From assembly GCA_030746295.1 (NCBI GenBank), contig JASLMY010000023.1, positions 1-33,244 on the forward strand: DNA of 33,244 nucleotides, read 5' to 3'. The position numbers were made by a program, and so were the translations under genes. The stretch comes from Alphaproteobacteria bacterium (GTDB taxonomy: Bacteria; Pseudomonadota; Alphaproteobacteria; GCA-2731375). The notes below the pieces were generated by a model. The model had not been told where the DNA came from, did no database searches, and was given only the letters and a program-made list of their open reading frames with translations. Below are positions 24,341 through 33,244 of this stretch, piece by piece (the first letter of the stretch is position 1; every line of letters starts with the position of its first letter).

Positions 24341-25681
24341 ATGCCCCGACTGATCTCCAAGCCCGCAGCGCCGCTCATCGGCGAGGCGCGCCTTCCCGGC
24401 GACAAATCGATCTCGCATCGAGCCCTGATCCTCGGCGCGCTCAGCGTCGGCGAAAGTCGCGTTATCGGCCTACTCGAGGGTGATGACGTCTTGCGCACCG
24501 CGGCAGCGCTCCGCACCTTCGGCGCCGAAGTCGCACGCACCGAGGACGGTAGCTGGCGCGTCGCCGGCGTCGGTGTCGGCGGTCTGGCCGAGCCGGACGA
24601 GGTCCTCGACCTCGGCAATTCAGGCACCGGTGTCCGGCTCCTGATCGGCCTCGCCGCCGGCGCGCCGTTAACCACCTTCTTTACCGGCGACGCCTCGCTG
24701 CGGGCGCGGCCAATGGCACGGGTGACGGTGCCGCTAGCCGAGATGGGCGCCCGTTTCCAGGCACGCTCCGGCGACCGCCTGCCGCTCGCCGTCATTGGCG
24801 CCGACCCGGTCATAGCCACGAGCTACACGCTTCCCGTCGCCTCGGCCCAGGTGAAGTCCGCGATCCTGCTCGCCGGCCTCAACGCGTCCGGCGTGACCAC
24901 GGTAATCGAGCCGGCGCCGAGCCGCGATCACACCGAGAACCTGCTCGGCCATTTTGGCGCCGAGGTCACGGTCGAGGCGCTGGCCGATGGCGGCCGGCGG
25001 ATCGACCTCGTCGGCCAGCCGGAGCTCGAGCCGGCCGAGGTCCAGGTGCCGGCCGACATCTCCTCGGCCGCCTTCCCGATGGTCGCCGCGGCCCTCGTCG
25101 AGGGCTCCGAGCTGGTGTTGCCCAACGTCGGCCTGAACCCGCTCCGGGCCGGCCTGATCGAGACCCTGATCGAGATGGGTGCCGATTTGCACGTCGAGAA
25201 CCAGCGCCTGGTGCAGAGCGAGCCGGTAGCCGACATCCATGTCGGCTCGGCCCCGCTCGAGGGCATCACCGTGCCGCCGGAACGGGTGCCGTCGATGATC
25301 GACGAGTATCCGATCCTGGCCGTCGCCGCGGCCCATGCCTCGGGCCGGACCACGATGCGCGGCGCGGCCGAACTCAGGGTCAAGGAGAGCGACCGCATCG
25401 CCGCCGTGGCGCGGGGCCTCAGCCGTCTCGGCGTCGGTGTCGAGGAGTTGGAGGACGGCCTCGTGATCGAGGGCTCGGGCGGGCGGCTGCCGGCCGCCGA
25501 CGGCAAGGTCGTGGTCGAGACTTTCCACGACCATCGCATCGCCATGTCCTTCCTGGTCTACGCCATGGCGGCCGACGCCCTCGTTGGAATCGACGACGGC
25601 GCCATGATCGCCACCAGCTTTCCGGGCTTCGCCGAGCTGATGAACGGCCTCGGCGCCGAGATATCGGAGCCGCGGCCATGA
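24341..25681 (+). CDS. aroA: 3-phosphoshikimate 1-carboxyvinyltransferase (EPSP synthase), class II type
   Basis: The 446-residue product catalyses the sixth shikimate-pathway step, joining PEP to shikimate-3-phosphate. The family signatures are [17 protein letters not shown] (18-34), [11 protein letters not shown] (91-101), [10 protein letters not shown] (116-125) and, near the C-terminus, [21 protein letters not shown] (168-172) and RDHTENLL are class II markers, as in CP4-type enzymes. At the position where CP4 has Ala100, this protein has Gly95. The ATG at 24341 is where the conserved fold starts. The stop overlaps the cmk start by ATGA, so the two are coupled. Confidence 0.97.
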   Translation: MPRLISKPAAPLIGEARLPGDKSISHRALILGALSVGESRVIGLLEGDDVLRTAAALRTFGAEVARTEDGSWRVAGVGVGGLAEPDEVLDLGNSGTGVRLLIGLAAGAPLTTFFTGDASLRARPMARVTVPLAEMGARFQARSGDRLPLAVIGADPVIATSYTLPVASAQVKSAILLAGLNASGVTTVIEPAPSRDHTENLLGHFGAEVTVEALADGGRRIDLVGQPELEPAEVQVPADISSAAFPMVAAALVEGSELVLPNVGLNPLRAGLIETLIEMGADLHVENQRLVQSEPVADIHVGSAPLEGITVPPERVPSMIDEYPILAVAAAHASGRTTMRGAAELRVKESDRIAAVARGLSRLGVGVEELEDGLVIEGSGGRLPAADGKVVVETFHDHRIAMSFLVYAMAADALVGIDDGAMIATSFPGFAELMNGLGAEISEPRP

Positions 25682-26307
25682 TCATCGCCGTCGACGGCCC
25701 GGTCGCCGCCGGCAAGGGCACGCTCGCCCGGCGCCTGGCGGCGCACTTCGGCTTCGCCTACCTCGACACCGGCAGCCTCTACCGCGCCGCCGCGCTTCGG
25801 CTGCTGCGCCAAGGCGGCGATCCTTCGGATGCCGCCGTCGCGGCCGCCGCCGCCAAGGCGTTGACGGCGGCCGAGCTCGACGACCCGGCGCTGCGCAACG
25901 AGGCAGTCGGCGAGGCCGCCAGCCAGATCTCGCCCTATCCCGAGGTTCGTGCCGCGCTGCTGGAATACCAACGCCGCTTCGCCGCCGAACCCCCAAGGGG
26001 TGCCGCCGGCGCGGTCTTGGACGGGCGCGACGTCGGCACAGTGGTCTGCCCCGACGCCGAGGTGAAGCTCTTCGTCACCGCCAGCGACGAGGCACGGGCG
26101 CGCCGCCGCCACCTGGAGCTCGAGGCACGTGGCGGGTCGCCCGGATACGACGAAGTGCTCGAGGATCTGCGCCGCCGCGACCGGCGTGATCGCACGCGCG
26201 CGAACTCGCCACTCGTCCGGGCCCCGGACGCGGACTTGCTTGAAACCACGGATTTGGGTATAGAAGCCGCCTTTCAGGCGGCGTTGCGGCTTATCGCCGC
26301 CCGATGA
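25678..26307 (+). CDS. cmk: Cytidylate kinase
   Basis: The 209-residue product phosphorylates CMP and dCMP with ATP. It has the P-loop [15 protein letters not shown] (residues 7-21), the [19 protein letters not shown]-binding segment, [22 protein letters not shown], and the lid-region [14 protein letters not shown]. Length is slightly under the usual 225. The ATG overlaps the aroA stop (ATGA). The aroA-cmk-rpsA order is widespread in Proteobacteria. Confidence 0.96.
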   Translation: MIIAVDGPVAAGKGTLARRLAAHFGFAYLDTGSLYRAAALRLLRQGGDPSDAAVAAAAAKALTAAELDDPALRNEAVGEAASQISPYPEVRAALLEYQRRFAAEPPRGAAGAVLDGRDVGTVVCPDAEVKLFVTASDEARARRRHLELEARGGSPGYDEVLEDLRRRDRRDRTRANSPLVRAPDADLLETTDLGIEAAFQAALRLIAAR

Positions 26308-26485
26308 AGCACGGGCTCGGTGTTTCTGTTCCGATCGAGCGGCGGGAAACCGCATTGGCGTCGACGACGATGCCCGTGCCAAGCTTGAAACGCGGGTCTG
26401 GAGTTGCGTCGGGTAAGATGCGCTCCGGGCATGGCAAGACCGCCGGAGACAACCGGCCGGCCGGAAAGAATATGAGGACGACCAG
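26308..26485 (+). promoter_or_regulatory. rpsA leader region
   Basis: This 178-base gap upstream of rpsA is where an independent S1 promoter and leader would lie. TTGAAA near 26387 and TAAGAT near 26412 are promoter-like but wrongly spaced. GAGGA precedes the rpsA ATG. No riboswitch-like fold was recognised. Confidence 0.3.
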
Positions 26486-28429
<1,944 letters not shown>

Positions 28430-28465
28430 CCGGGTCGGGGCCCGGCGCCTGGCGCGGTCGGAGCC

Positions 28466-29362
28466 ATGGATGCCGATACGATTCTCGATCGACGTCGCCT
28501 GAAGCGACGCCTCGCCATCTGGCGGACGCTGGCAATCGTCGCCGTGGTCGGGCTCGCTGTCGCCTTCCTGGCCGAGCTCGTCGTGCCGACTGCCGAGCAT
28601 GTCGCCAGGCTGAACGTGGCCGGCCTGATAATCGAGGACGCGGGCCGCGCCGAGGTCCTGGCCAATCTAGTCGATGACGACAACGTGCGCGCTCTCGTGG
28701 TCCGGATCAACAGCCCGGGCGGCACGACCGCCGGCAGCGAGGAGCTCTATCACGGCTTGCGCCGGGTGGCCGAGAAGAAGCCGGTCATCGCGGTGATCGG
28801 CACCATCGGCACCTCGGGCGGCTATATCGTCGCGGCCGCGGCCAATCACATCCTCGCCCGCGAGACCTCGCTCACCGGCTCGATCGGTGTCATGCTGCAA
28901 ACCGCAGAGTTCTCCGAGTTGCTGCAGAAGCTCGGGATTTCGGCCGAGTCGCTGAAGAGCACGCCGCTGAAGGGACAGCCTTCGCCGACCGAGCCGATGT
29001 CCGACGAGGCCCGCCAAGCGCTCGGCTCGGTGCTGGGCGACAGCTATGATTGGTTCGTCGGGCTGGTGCGGGAGCGCCGGGTGATGAGCGCGGAGGAGGC
29101 TCGTCGGATCGCCGACGGGCGCCTCTTCACCGGCCGCCAGGCGGTGGCGAACAAGCTCGTCGACGGCATCGGCGGCGAGCGCGAGGCCCGAAGCTGGCTC
29201 GAGGCGCAACGCGACGTTTCGGCTGCGTTGCCGACGGTCGACGTCGTCTACGGCCCCGAGGCCTCGGTCATGGCCCGCTTCACCGACAGCCTGGCGGAAA
29301 AAGTACTGTCCTTTGAACCACTTACCCTTGACGGCCTGATGTCGGTCTGGCAACCTCGCTGA
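28466..29362 (+). CDS. sppA: Signal peptide peptidase SppA, short S49 type
   Basis: The 298-residue product is a membrane-anchored S49 serine protease. There is one N-terminal hydrophobic segment (about 15-40), VVRINSPGGTTAGSEELY before the active site, and the nucleophile Ser in GTIGTSGGYIVAAAANHI. LTGSIGVMLQ follows, and a Lys-bearing SLKSTPLKGQPSPTE segment supplies the general base. It degrades cleaved signal peptides and small membrane substrates. The short form is the Bacillus/alphaproteobacterial type, not the 600-residue E. coli form. It lies 36 bases after rpsA, and the rpsA-sppA-ihfB order is common in Alphaproteobacteria. Confidence 0.95.
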   Translation: MDADTILDRRRLKRRLAIWRTLAIVAVVGLAVAFLAELVVPTAEHVARLNVAGLIIEDAGRAEVLANLVDDDNVRALVVRINSPGGTTAGSEELYHGLRRVAEKKPVIAVIGTIGTSGGYIVAAAANHILARETSLTGSIGVMLQTAEFSELLQKLGISAESLKSTPLKGQPSPTEPMSDEARQALGSVLGDSYDWFVGLVRERRVMSAEEARRIADGRLFTGRQAVANKLVDGIGGEREARSWLEAQRDVSAALPTVDVVYGPEASVMARFTDSLAEKVLSFEPLTLDGLMSVWQPR

Positions 29363-29438
29363 CGACGTGGACGATTGTCGAGCCTGGGGGACGGTTGAAC
29401 GGCCAACGGATCGGCAAGACGATCGGAGATGGCGTTAA

Positions 29439-29786
29439 ATGATCAAGTCTGAATTGATCCAGCGGCTGGCCGAGGCGAACCCGCATCTCTATCAGCGCGA
29501 CGTCGAGCGGATCGTGGCAACGGTCTTCGAGGAGATCAGCGCCGCGCTACGCCGTGGCGACCGGATCGAGTTGCGCGGTTTTGGCGCCTTTTCGGTCAAA
29601 CAGCGCCCGGCCCGGATCGGCCGCAACCCGCGTACCGGCGAGGCGGTGCAAGTGGCCGAGAAGTTCGTGCCGTTCTTCAAGGCCGGCAAAGAGCTTCGAG
29701 AGCAGCTGAACGCGCCCCGCACCGAGCCGGCGACGGCCGAAGCAACGAGTCTCGATCCCCCGGCGGAGGGCGGCGCGGACCGCTAG
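29439..29786 (+). CDS. ihfB: Integration host factor subunit beta
   Basis: The 115-residue product is an HU/IHF-fold DNA-bending protein. It begins [19 protein letters not shown] and has the signature [21 protein letters not shown] with the intercalating Pro in the [11 protein letters not shown] arm. It pairs with IHF alpha (encoded elsewhere) to bend DNA at promoters and recombination sites. IHF beta is normally about 94 residues; here a Thr/Ala/Glu-rich C-terminal extension of about 20 residues is added. It sits between sppA and lapA as in other Alphaproteobacteria. Confidence 0.95.
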   Translation: MIKSELIQRLAEANPHLYQRDVERIVATVFEEISAALRRGDRIELRGFGAFSVKQRPARIGRNPRTGEAVQVAEKFVPFFKAGKELREQLNAPRTEPATAEATSLDPPAEGGADR

Positions 29787-29822
29787 GGCCGTGCGGGTCA
29801 AGACCGCTTAGAGGCGCCTCAC

Positions 29823-30149
29823 TTGAAACTGCTGACCTGGATCATACTGGTGCCGGCGACTGTGGTCGTCGTCGCCTTCGCCATCGCCAACAACGATCTC
29901 GTGACGGTGCGCTTGGACCCCTTGCCCTTTGCGCCGGAGATGCCGCTCTATGTTCTGGCCCTGATCCTGGTCTTCATCGGCATGCTGGCGGGCGGCCTCG
30001 CCGCCTCGATCGGGGCACTGCGTTGGCGGCGGGCGGCGCGCCGGGCTCGGCGCGAGGTGATGCGCCTCGAGGGCGAACTTCGGGCCCGCCAAGCGGCGTC
30101 GGGCCGCGAGCTCGCGACCCGGTCGGAGAGCATCAGCGACGCCGCCTGA
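29823..30149 (+). CDS. lapA: LapA/DUF1049 family membrane protein
   Basis: The 108-residue product has two membrane helices (about 4-22 and 42-64) separated by the short loop NNDLVTVRLDPLPFAPEMPL. A cytoplasmic, Arg-rich helical segment (RWRRAARRARREVMRLEGEL) follows. This is the LapA (YciS, DUF1049) layout; in enterobacteria LapA works with LapB in regulating LpxC and LPS assembly. The start is a TTG at 29823, the only suitable codon at the natural N-terminus. No lapB gene follows here; pyrF does. Confidence 0.85.
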   Translation: MKLLTWIILVPATVVVVAFAIANNDLVTVRLDPLPFAPEMPLYVLALILVFIGMLAGGLAASIGALRWRRAARRARREVMRLEGELRARQAASGRELATRSESISDAA

Positions 30150-30178
30150 ACCGGGCCAGCGCGGCTGCGCGAGCGCTG

Positions 30179-30208
30179 TTCCAAGCGCCCGGCCTTCTGA
30201 TATATAAC
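30179..30208 (+). promoter_or_regulatory. Candidate promoter for pyrF-trpFBA
   Basis: The AT-rich TATATAAC (30201-30208) in an otherwise GC-rich gap is a good -10. TTCCAA (30179-30184) at 16-18 bases is a weak -35. It ends about 36 bases before the pyrF ATG. It would give the pyrF-trp genes their own start. Confidence 0.4.
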
Positions 30209-30244
30209 GCCCCACGGCAACCACGGACTTCGAAGAGAGAGCCG

Positions 30245-30958
30245 ATGCGCCCGAGCGCTCCGAGCAACCCCGTCTTCTGCGCCCTCGACACCACCGACCT
30301 GGACCGAGCAGCGGCCCTGGCCTGCGCCGTGGCGCGGGACGGCAACGGCGTCAAGATCGGCAATGAGCTCTTCAGCAGCAACGGCCCCGAGGGCGTCGCC
30401 CGAGTGACCCGAAACGGCGAGGCGCCGCTCTTTCTCGACCTCAAGTTCCACGACATCCCTAACACCGTCGCCGGCGCGGTACGGGCCGCCTTACCACTGG
30501 CGCCGTTTCTCTTGACCGTGCATGCGAGCGGCGGCCCGGCAATGATGCGCGCGGCGGCGGCAGCGGCACGCGAGGCCGGCCAGGCGCGGCCCCGCGTGGT
30601 GGCGGTGACGCTGCTGACCAGCCTCGACGAGAGCGACCTGGCAGAAGTCGGGATCGAAGGGCCGACCACCGCGCGGGTGGTGGCACTGGCCCGCCTGGCG
30701 CAGGCCTCGGGCCTCGACGGCGTGGTCTCGGCACCGCAGGAGATCGCCGCCGTCCGTGCCGTCTGCGGCCCCGACTTCACCCTGGTCGTGCCCGGCATCC
30801 GGCCGGCCGGGACGGCGAGCGGCGACCAGAAGCGGACCATGACGCCGGCCGAGGCGATGGCGCTCGGCGCCGACTACCTGGTCATCGGCCGGCCCATCAC
30901 CGAGGCCCCGGACCCGCGCGCCGCGGCCCACGCCATCGCCCGCGAGCTCGCCGCCTGA
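30245..30958 (+). CDS. pyrF: Orotidine 5'-phosphate decarboxylase
   Basis: The 237-residue product catalyses the last step of UMP synthesis, OMP to UMP. The active-site block is LFLDLKFHDIPNTVAGAV, with the Asp-Lys-Asp network. VKIGNELFSSNGPEGV binds the phosphate side, and LVVPGIRPAGTASGDQKR with DYLVIGRPITEAPDP are the C-terminal phosphate-loop signatures. The ATG at 30245 follows AGAGAG. It is 10 bases before trpF, an order common in Alphaproteobacteria. Confidence 0.97.
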   Translation: MRPSAPSNPVFCALDTTDLDRAAALACAVARDGNGVKIGNELFSSNGPEGVARVTRNGEAPLFLDLKFHDIPNTVAGAVRAALPLAPFLLTVHASGGPAMMRAAAAAAREAGQARPRVVAVTLLTSLDESDLAEVGIEGPTTARVVALARLAQASGLDGVVSAPQEIAAVRAVCGPDFTLVVPGIRPAGTASGDQKRTMTPAEAMALGADYLVIGRPITEAPDPRAAAHAIARELAA

Positions 30959-30968
30959 GCGCCCGCCG

Positions 30969-31616
30969 ATGAGCGTTGAAGCCAAGATTTGCGGCCTCAG
31001 CGAGGCCCGGACGATGACCGCCGCCGTCGAGGCCGGCGCCGCCATGGTCGGCCTCAACTTCTATCCGCCCTCGCCCCGCTCGCTGACGCCGGCCAAGGCC
31101 GGACGGCTGGCCAAGCTGGCGCCGTCGCAGGTGCGCAAAGTCGGGATCTTCGTCGACGCCGCGGACGACGCCATAGCCACCGTGCTGGCCGAGGCCGAGA
31201 TCGACCTCCTGCAACTGCACGGCGCCGAGACGCCGGCCCGTGTCGCCGAGATCAAGGCGCGTTTCTCACTGCCGGTGATGAAGGCGATTGCGGTCGCCGA
31301 GCGGGCCGACATCGACACCGCGCACGACTACGAGGCGGTCGCCGACATCCTGTTGTTCGATGCCAAGGCGCCCAAGAGCATGGTCGACGCGCTGCCGGGC
31401 GGCAACGGCCTGATCTTCGACTGGGGCCTCTTGGAGGGACGGCGGTGGCAGTGTCCCTGGGTGCTTTCGGGCGGCCTCGACGCCGACAACGTCGCCGAGG
31501 CGGTGCGAATCAGCGGCGCTACCATGGTCGACGTCTCTTCAGGCGTCGAGCGGTCACCGGGCGTCAAGGACTCGGCAGCGATCAGAGCCTTCCTTGACGC
31601 CGTGAAGCGGCTCTGA
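30969..31616 (+). CDS. trpF: Phosphoribosylanthranilate isomerase
   Basis: The 215-residue TIM barrel catalyses the Amadori rearrangement in tryptophan synthesis. The general-base Cys is in AKICGLSEART, the general-acid Asp in ILLFDAKAP. LQLHGAETP and the phosphate-binding VLSGGLDADNVAEAV and DVSSGVERSPGVKD complete the pattern. It follows pyrF by 10 bases and precedes trpB by 15. Confidence 0.97.
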   Translation: MSVEAKICGLSEARTMTAAVEAGAAMVGLNFYPPSPRSLTPAKAGRLAKLAPSQVRKVGIFVDAADDAIATVLAEAEIDLLQLHGAETPARVAEIKARFSLPVMKAIAVAERADIDTAHDYEAVADILLFDAKAPKSMVDALPGGNGLIFDWGLLEGRRWQCPWVLSGGLDADNVAEAVRISGATMVDVSSGVERSPGVKDSAAIRAFLDAVKRL

Positions 31617-31631
31617 GATAGGTTCGAGGTG

Positions 31632-32846
31632 ATGACGCAAAAACCCAACACCTACCGCGCCGGACCCGACGAGCGCGGCCGCTTCGGCATCTTCGGCGGA
31701 CGTTTCGTCGCCGAGACGCTGATGCCGCTGATCCTCGACCTCGAGCGTGCCTACGACGAGGCCAAGGCCGATCCCGGCTTTCAGGCCGAGCTCGACGGCT
31801 ATCTCGAGCACTATGTCGGCCGACCGAGCCCGCTCTATCTCGCTCAGCGCCTGACGGCGCATTTCGGCGGTGCCAAGATCTACTTCAAGCGCGACGAGCT
31901 GAACCATACCGGCGCCCACAAGATCAACAACTGCATGGGCCAGATCCTGCTCGCCCAACGCATGGGCAAGACCCGGATCATCGCCGAGACCGGGGCCGGC
32001 CAGCACGGCGTCGCCACCGCCACCGTGGCCGCCCTCTTCGGCCTGCCCTGCACCGTCTACATGGGCGAGGTCGACATCGAGCGCCAGAAGCCGAACGTCT
32101 TTCGGATGCGCCTCCTGGGCGCCGAGGTAAAGCCGGTGACCTCGGGTTCCCGGACGCTCAAAGACGCCATGAACGAGGCCCTGCGCGATTGGGTGACCAA
32201 CGTCGAGGATACCTTCTACATCATCGGCACCGTCGCCGGCCCGCATCCCTATCCTGAGCTGGTGCGCGATTTCCAATGCGTGATCGGGGAAGAGGCCAAG
32301 GCACAGATGCAGAAGGCGGAAGGCCGGCTGCCGGACACGCTGGTCGCCTGCATCGGCGGCGGCTCCAACGCCATGGGCCTCTTCCACCCCTTCCTCGACG
32401 AGGAAGCGGTCAAGATCTACGGCGTCGAGGCGGCCGGCCACGGCGTCGAGACGGACCAGCACGCGGCCTCGCTGACCGCCGGCCGGCCCGGCGTCCTGCA
32501 CGGCAACCGCACCTATTTGCTGCAGGACGACGACGGCCAGATCATCGAGGCGCACTCGATCTCTGCCGGCCTCGACTATCCGGGCATCGGGCCCGAGCAT
32601 TCCTGGCTGCACGACCAGGGCCGGGTCGACTACGTCACCGCCACCGACGATGAGGCGCTGGAGGCGTTTCAGCTCTGCAGCCGCCTCGAAGGCATCATCC
32701 CGGCGCTGGAGCCGGCGCACGCGCTGGCCCACGTCGCCCGCATCGCGCCGGACCTGCCGGCCGACCACCTCATCCTGATGAATATGTGCGGGCGCGGTGA
32801 CAAGGACATCTTCACCGTCGCGGAAGCGCTCGGAGACGCGCTGTGA
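31632..32846 (+). CDS. trpB: Tryptophan synthase beta chain
   Basis: The 404-residue product is the PLP subunit that joins indole and serine. The Schiff-base Lys lies in [14 protein letters not shown], the catalytic Glu region in [14 protein letters not shown], the PLP phosphate loop in [11 protein letters not shown], and GRGDKD near the C-terminus binds the pyridine nitrogen side. This is the TrpB1 type that pairs with TrpA. The ATG at 31632 is chosen; a GTG at 31629 is in frame. The stop overlaps the trpA GTG (GTGA). Confidence 0.97.
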   Translation: MTQKPNTYRAGPDERGRFGIFGGRFVAETLMPLILDLERAYDEAKADPGFQAELDGYLEHYVGRPSPLYLAQRLTAHFGGAKIYFKRDELNHTGAHKINNCMGQILLAQRMGKTRIIAETGAGQHGVATATVAALFGLPCTVYMGEVDIERQKPNVFRMRLLGAEVKPVTSGSRTLKDAMNEALRDWVTNVEDTFYIIGTVAGPHPYPELVRDFQCVIGEEAKAQMQKAEGRLPDTLVACIGGGSNAMGLFHPFLDEEAVKIYGVEAAGHGVETDQHAASLTAGRPGVLHGNRTYLLQDDDGQIIEAHSISAGLDYPGIGPEHSWLHDQGRVDYVTATDDEALEAFQLCSRLEGIIPALEPAHALAHVARIAPDLPADHLILMNMCGRGDKDIFTVAEALGDAL

Positions 32847-33244
32847 GCGGCGGCGTCGCACGCATCGAGGCACGCTTCCGGGCGTTGAAGGCGGAGGGAC
32901 GTGCCGGCCTCGTCACCTACGTCATGTCGGGCGACCCCGACCTCGAGACGTCGGCCCGAGTCCTGGACGGCCTGGCCGAGGCCGGCGCCGACGTGATCGA
33001 GCTCGGCATGGCCTTCACCGACCCGATGGCCGACGGCCCCTCGATTCAGGTCGCGGGCCAGCGGGCGCTCCGGGCCGGGATCACGCTCAGGCGGACGCTG
33101 GCGATGGTGGCCGACTTCCGCCAGCGCGACGATACGACGCCGATCATCCTGATGGGCTACTACAACCCGATCCACACTTACGGCATCGAGGCATTTCTGG
33201 AAGACGCCGCCACTGCGGGCATCGACGGCCTGATCATCGTCGAC
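32843..33244 (+). CDS. trpA: Tryptophan synthase alpha chain (5' part; cut by window end)
   Basis: The gene opens with GTG at 32843, overlapping the trpB stop, and runs off the window after 134 codons of about 270. The start [19 protein letters not shown] and [11 protein letters not shown] are typical. [19 protein letters not shown] supplies the catalytic Glu53 and Asp64 (equivalent to Glu49 and Asp60 in enteric TrpA), and [14 protein letters not shown] fits. It cleaves indole-3-glycerol phosphate to indole, channelled to TrpB. Confidence 0.95.
   Translation, partial: MSGGVARIEARFRALKAEGRAGLVTYVMSGDPDLETSARVLDGLAEAGADVIELGMAFTDPMADGPSIQVAGQRALRAGITLRRTLAMVADFRQRDDTTPIILMGYYNPIHTYGIEAFLEDAATAGIDGLIIVD

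Overview
The window is GC-rich chromosomal DNA that reads as an alphaproteobacterium, most likely of Rhodospirillales type. The basis is the gene order aroA-cmk-rpsA-sppA-ihfB-lapA-pyrF-trpF-trpB-trpA at the right end, the alphaproteobacterial FYDLN-acid (TIGR02300) protein beside aroA, and the overall codon style. No species call is possible from sequence alone.

Left part (1-16150), catabolism and uptake. A leftward operon carries hyuA, hyuB, an SDR oxidoreductase with a substituted active site, and a GST. It is divergent from a complete SDR, which converges on an MFS exporter. A LysR regulator sits between the MFS gene and a three-gene TRAP uptake operon (dctP-dctQ-dctM, with a strong hairpin between dctP and dctQ). 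Next come an M20 amidohydrolase lacking canonical catalytic residues, an HD-domain protein and a metal-dependent amidohydrolase. Together they look like a scavenging locus for cyclic amides, hydantoins or related N-acyl compounds; the substrate cannot be read from the sequence.

Between the amidohydrolase and a MetE-like methyltransferase are two tiny, divergent, paralogous single-span membrane proteins (31 and 27 residues). Each has its own Shine-Dalgarno sequence and its own upstream GTGA-N6-TCAC palindrome of the CRP type. This is the most striking unexplained feature of the window.

Middle part (16151-23612), mixed accessory DNA. It holds the MetE-like gene, a GT2 glycosyltransferase plus sugar epimerase pair, a RidA-family gene convergent with a stand-alone acetolactate-synthase-type ThDP enzyme, and then a decayed segment. 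That segment contains a truncated gene, an IS21-like terminal repeat remnant, a perfect 13-bp hairpin and orphan small ORFs. It abuts the 3' end of a tRNA-Ala(GGC) gene and looks like a remnant island.

Right part (23613-33244), conserved housekeeping DNA: the TIGR02300 protein, class II EPSP synthase, cytidylate kinase, ribosomal protein S1 with a long repetitive acidic tail, SppA, IHF beta, LapA, PyrF, TrpF, TrpB and the beginning of TrpA, cut by the window edge.
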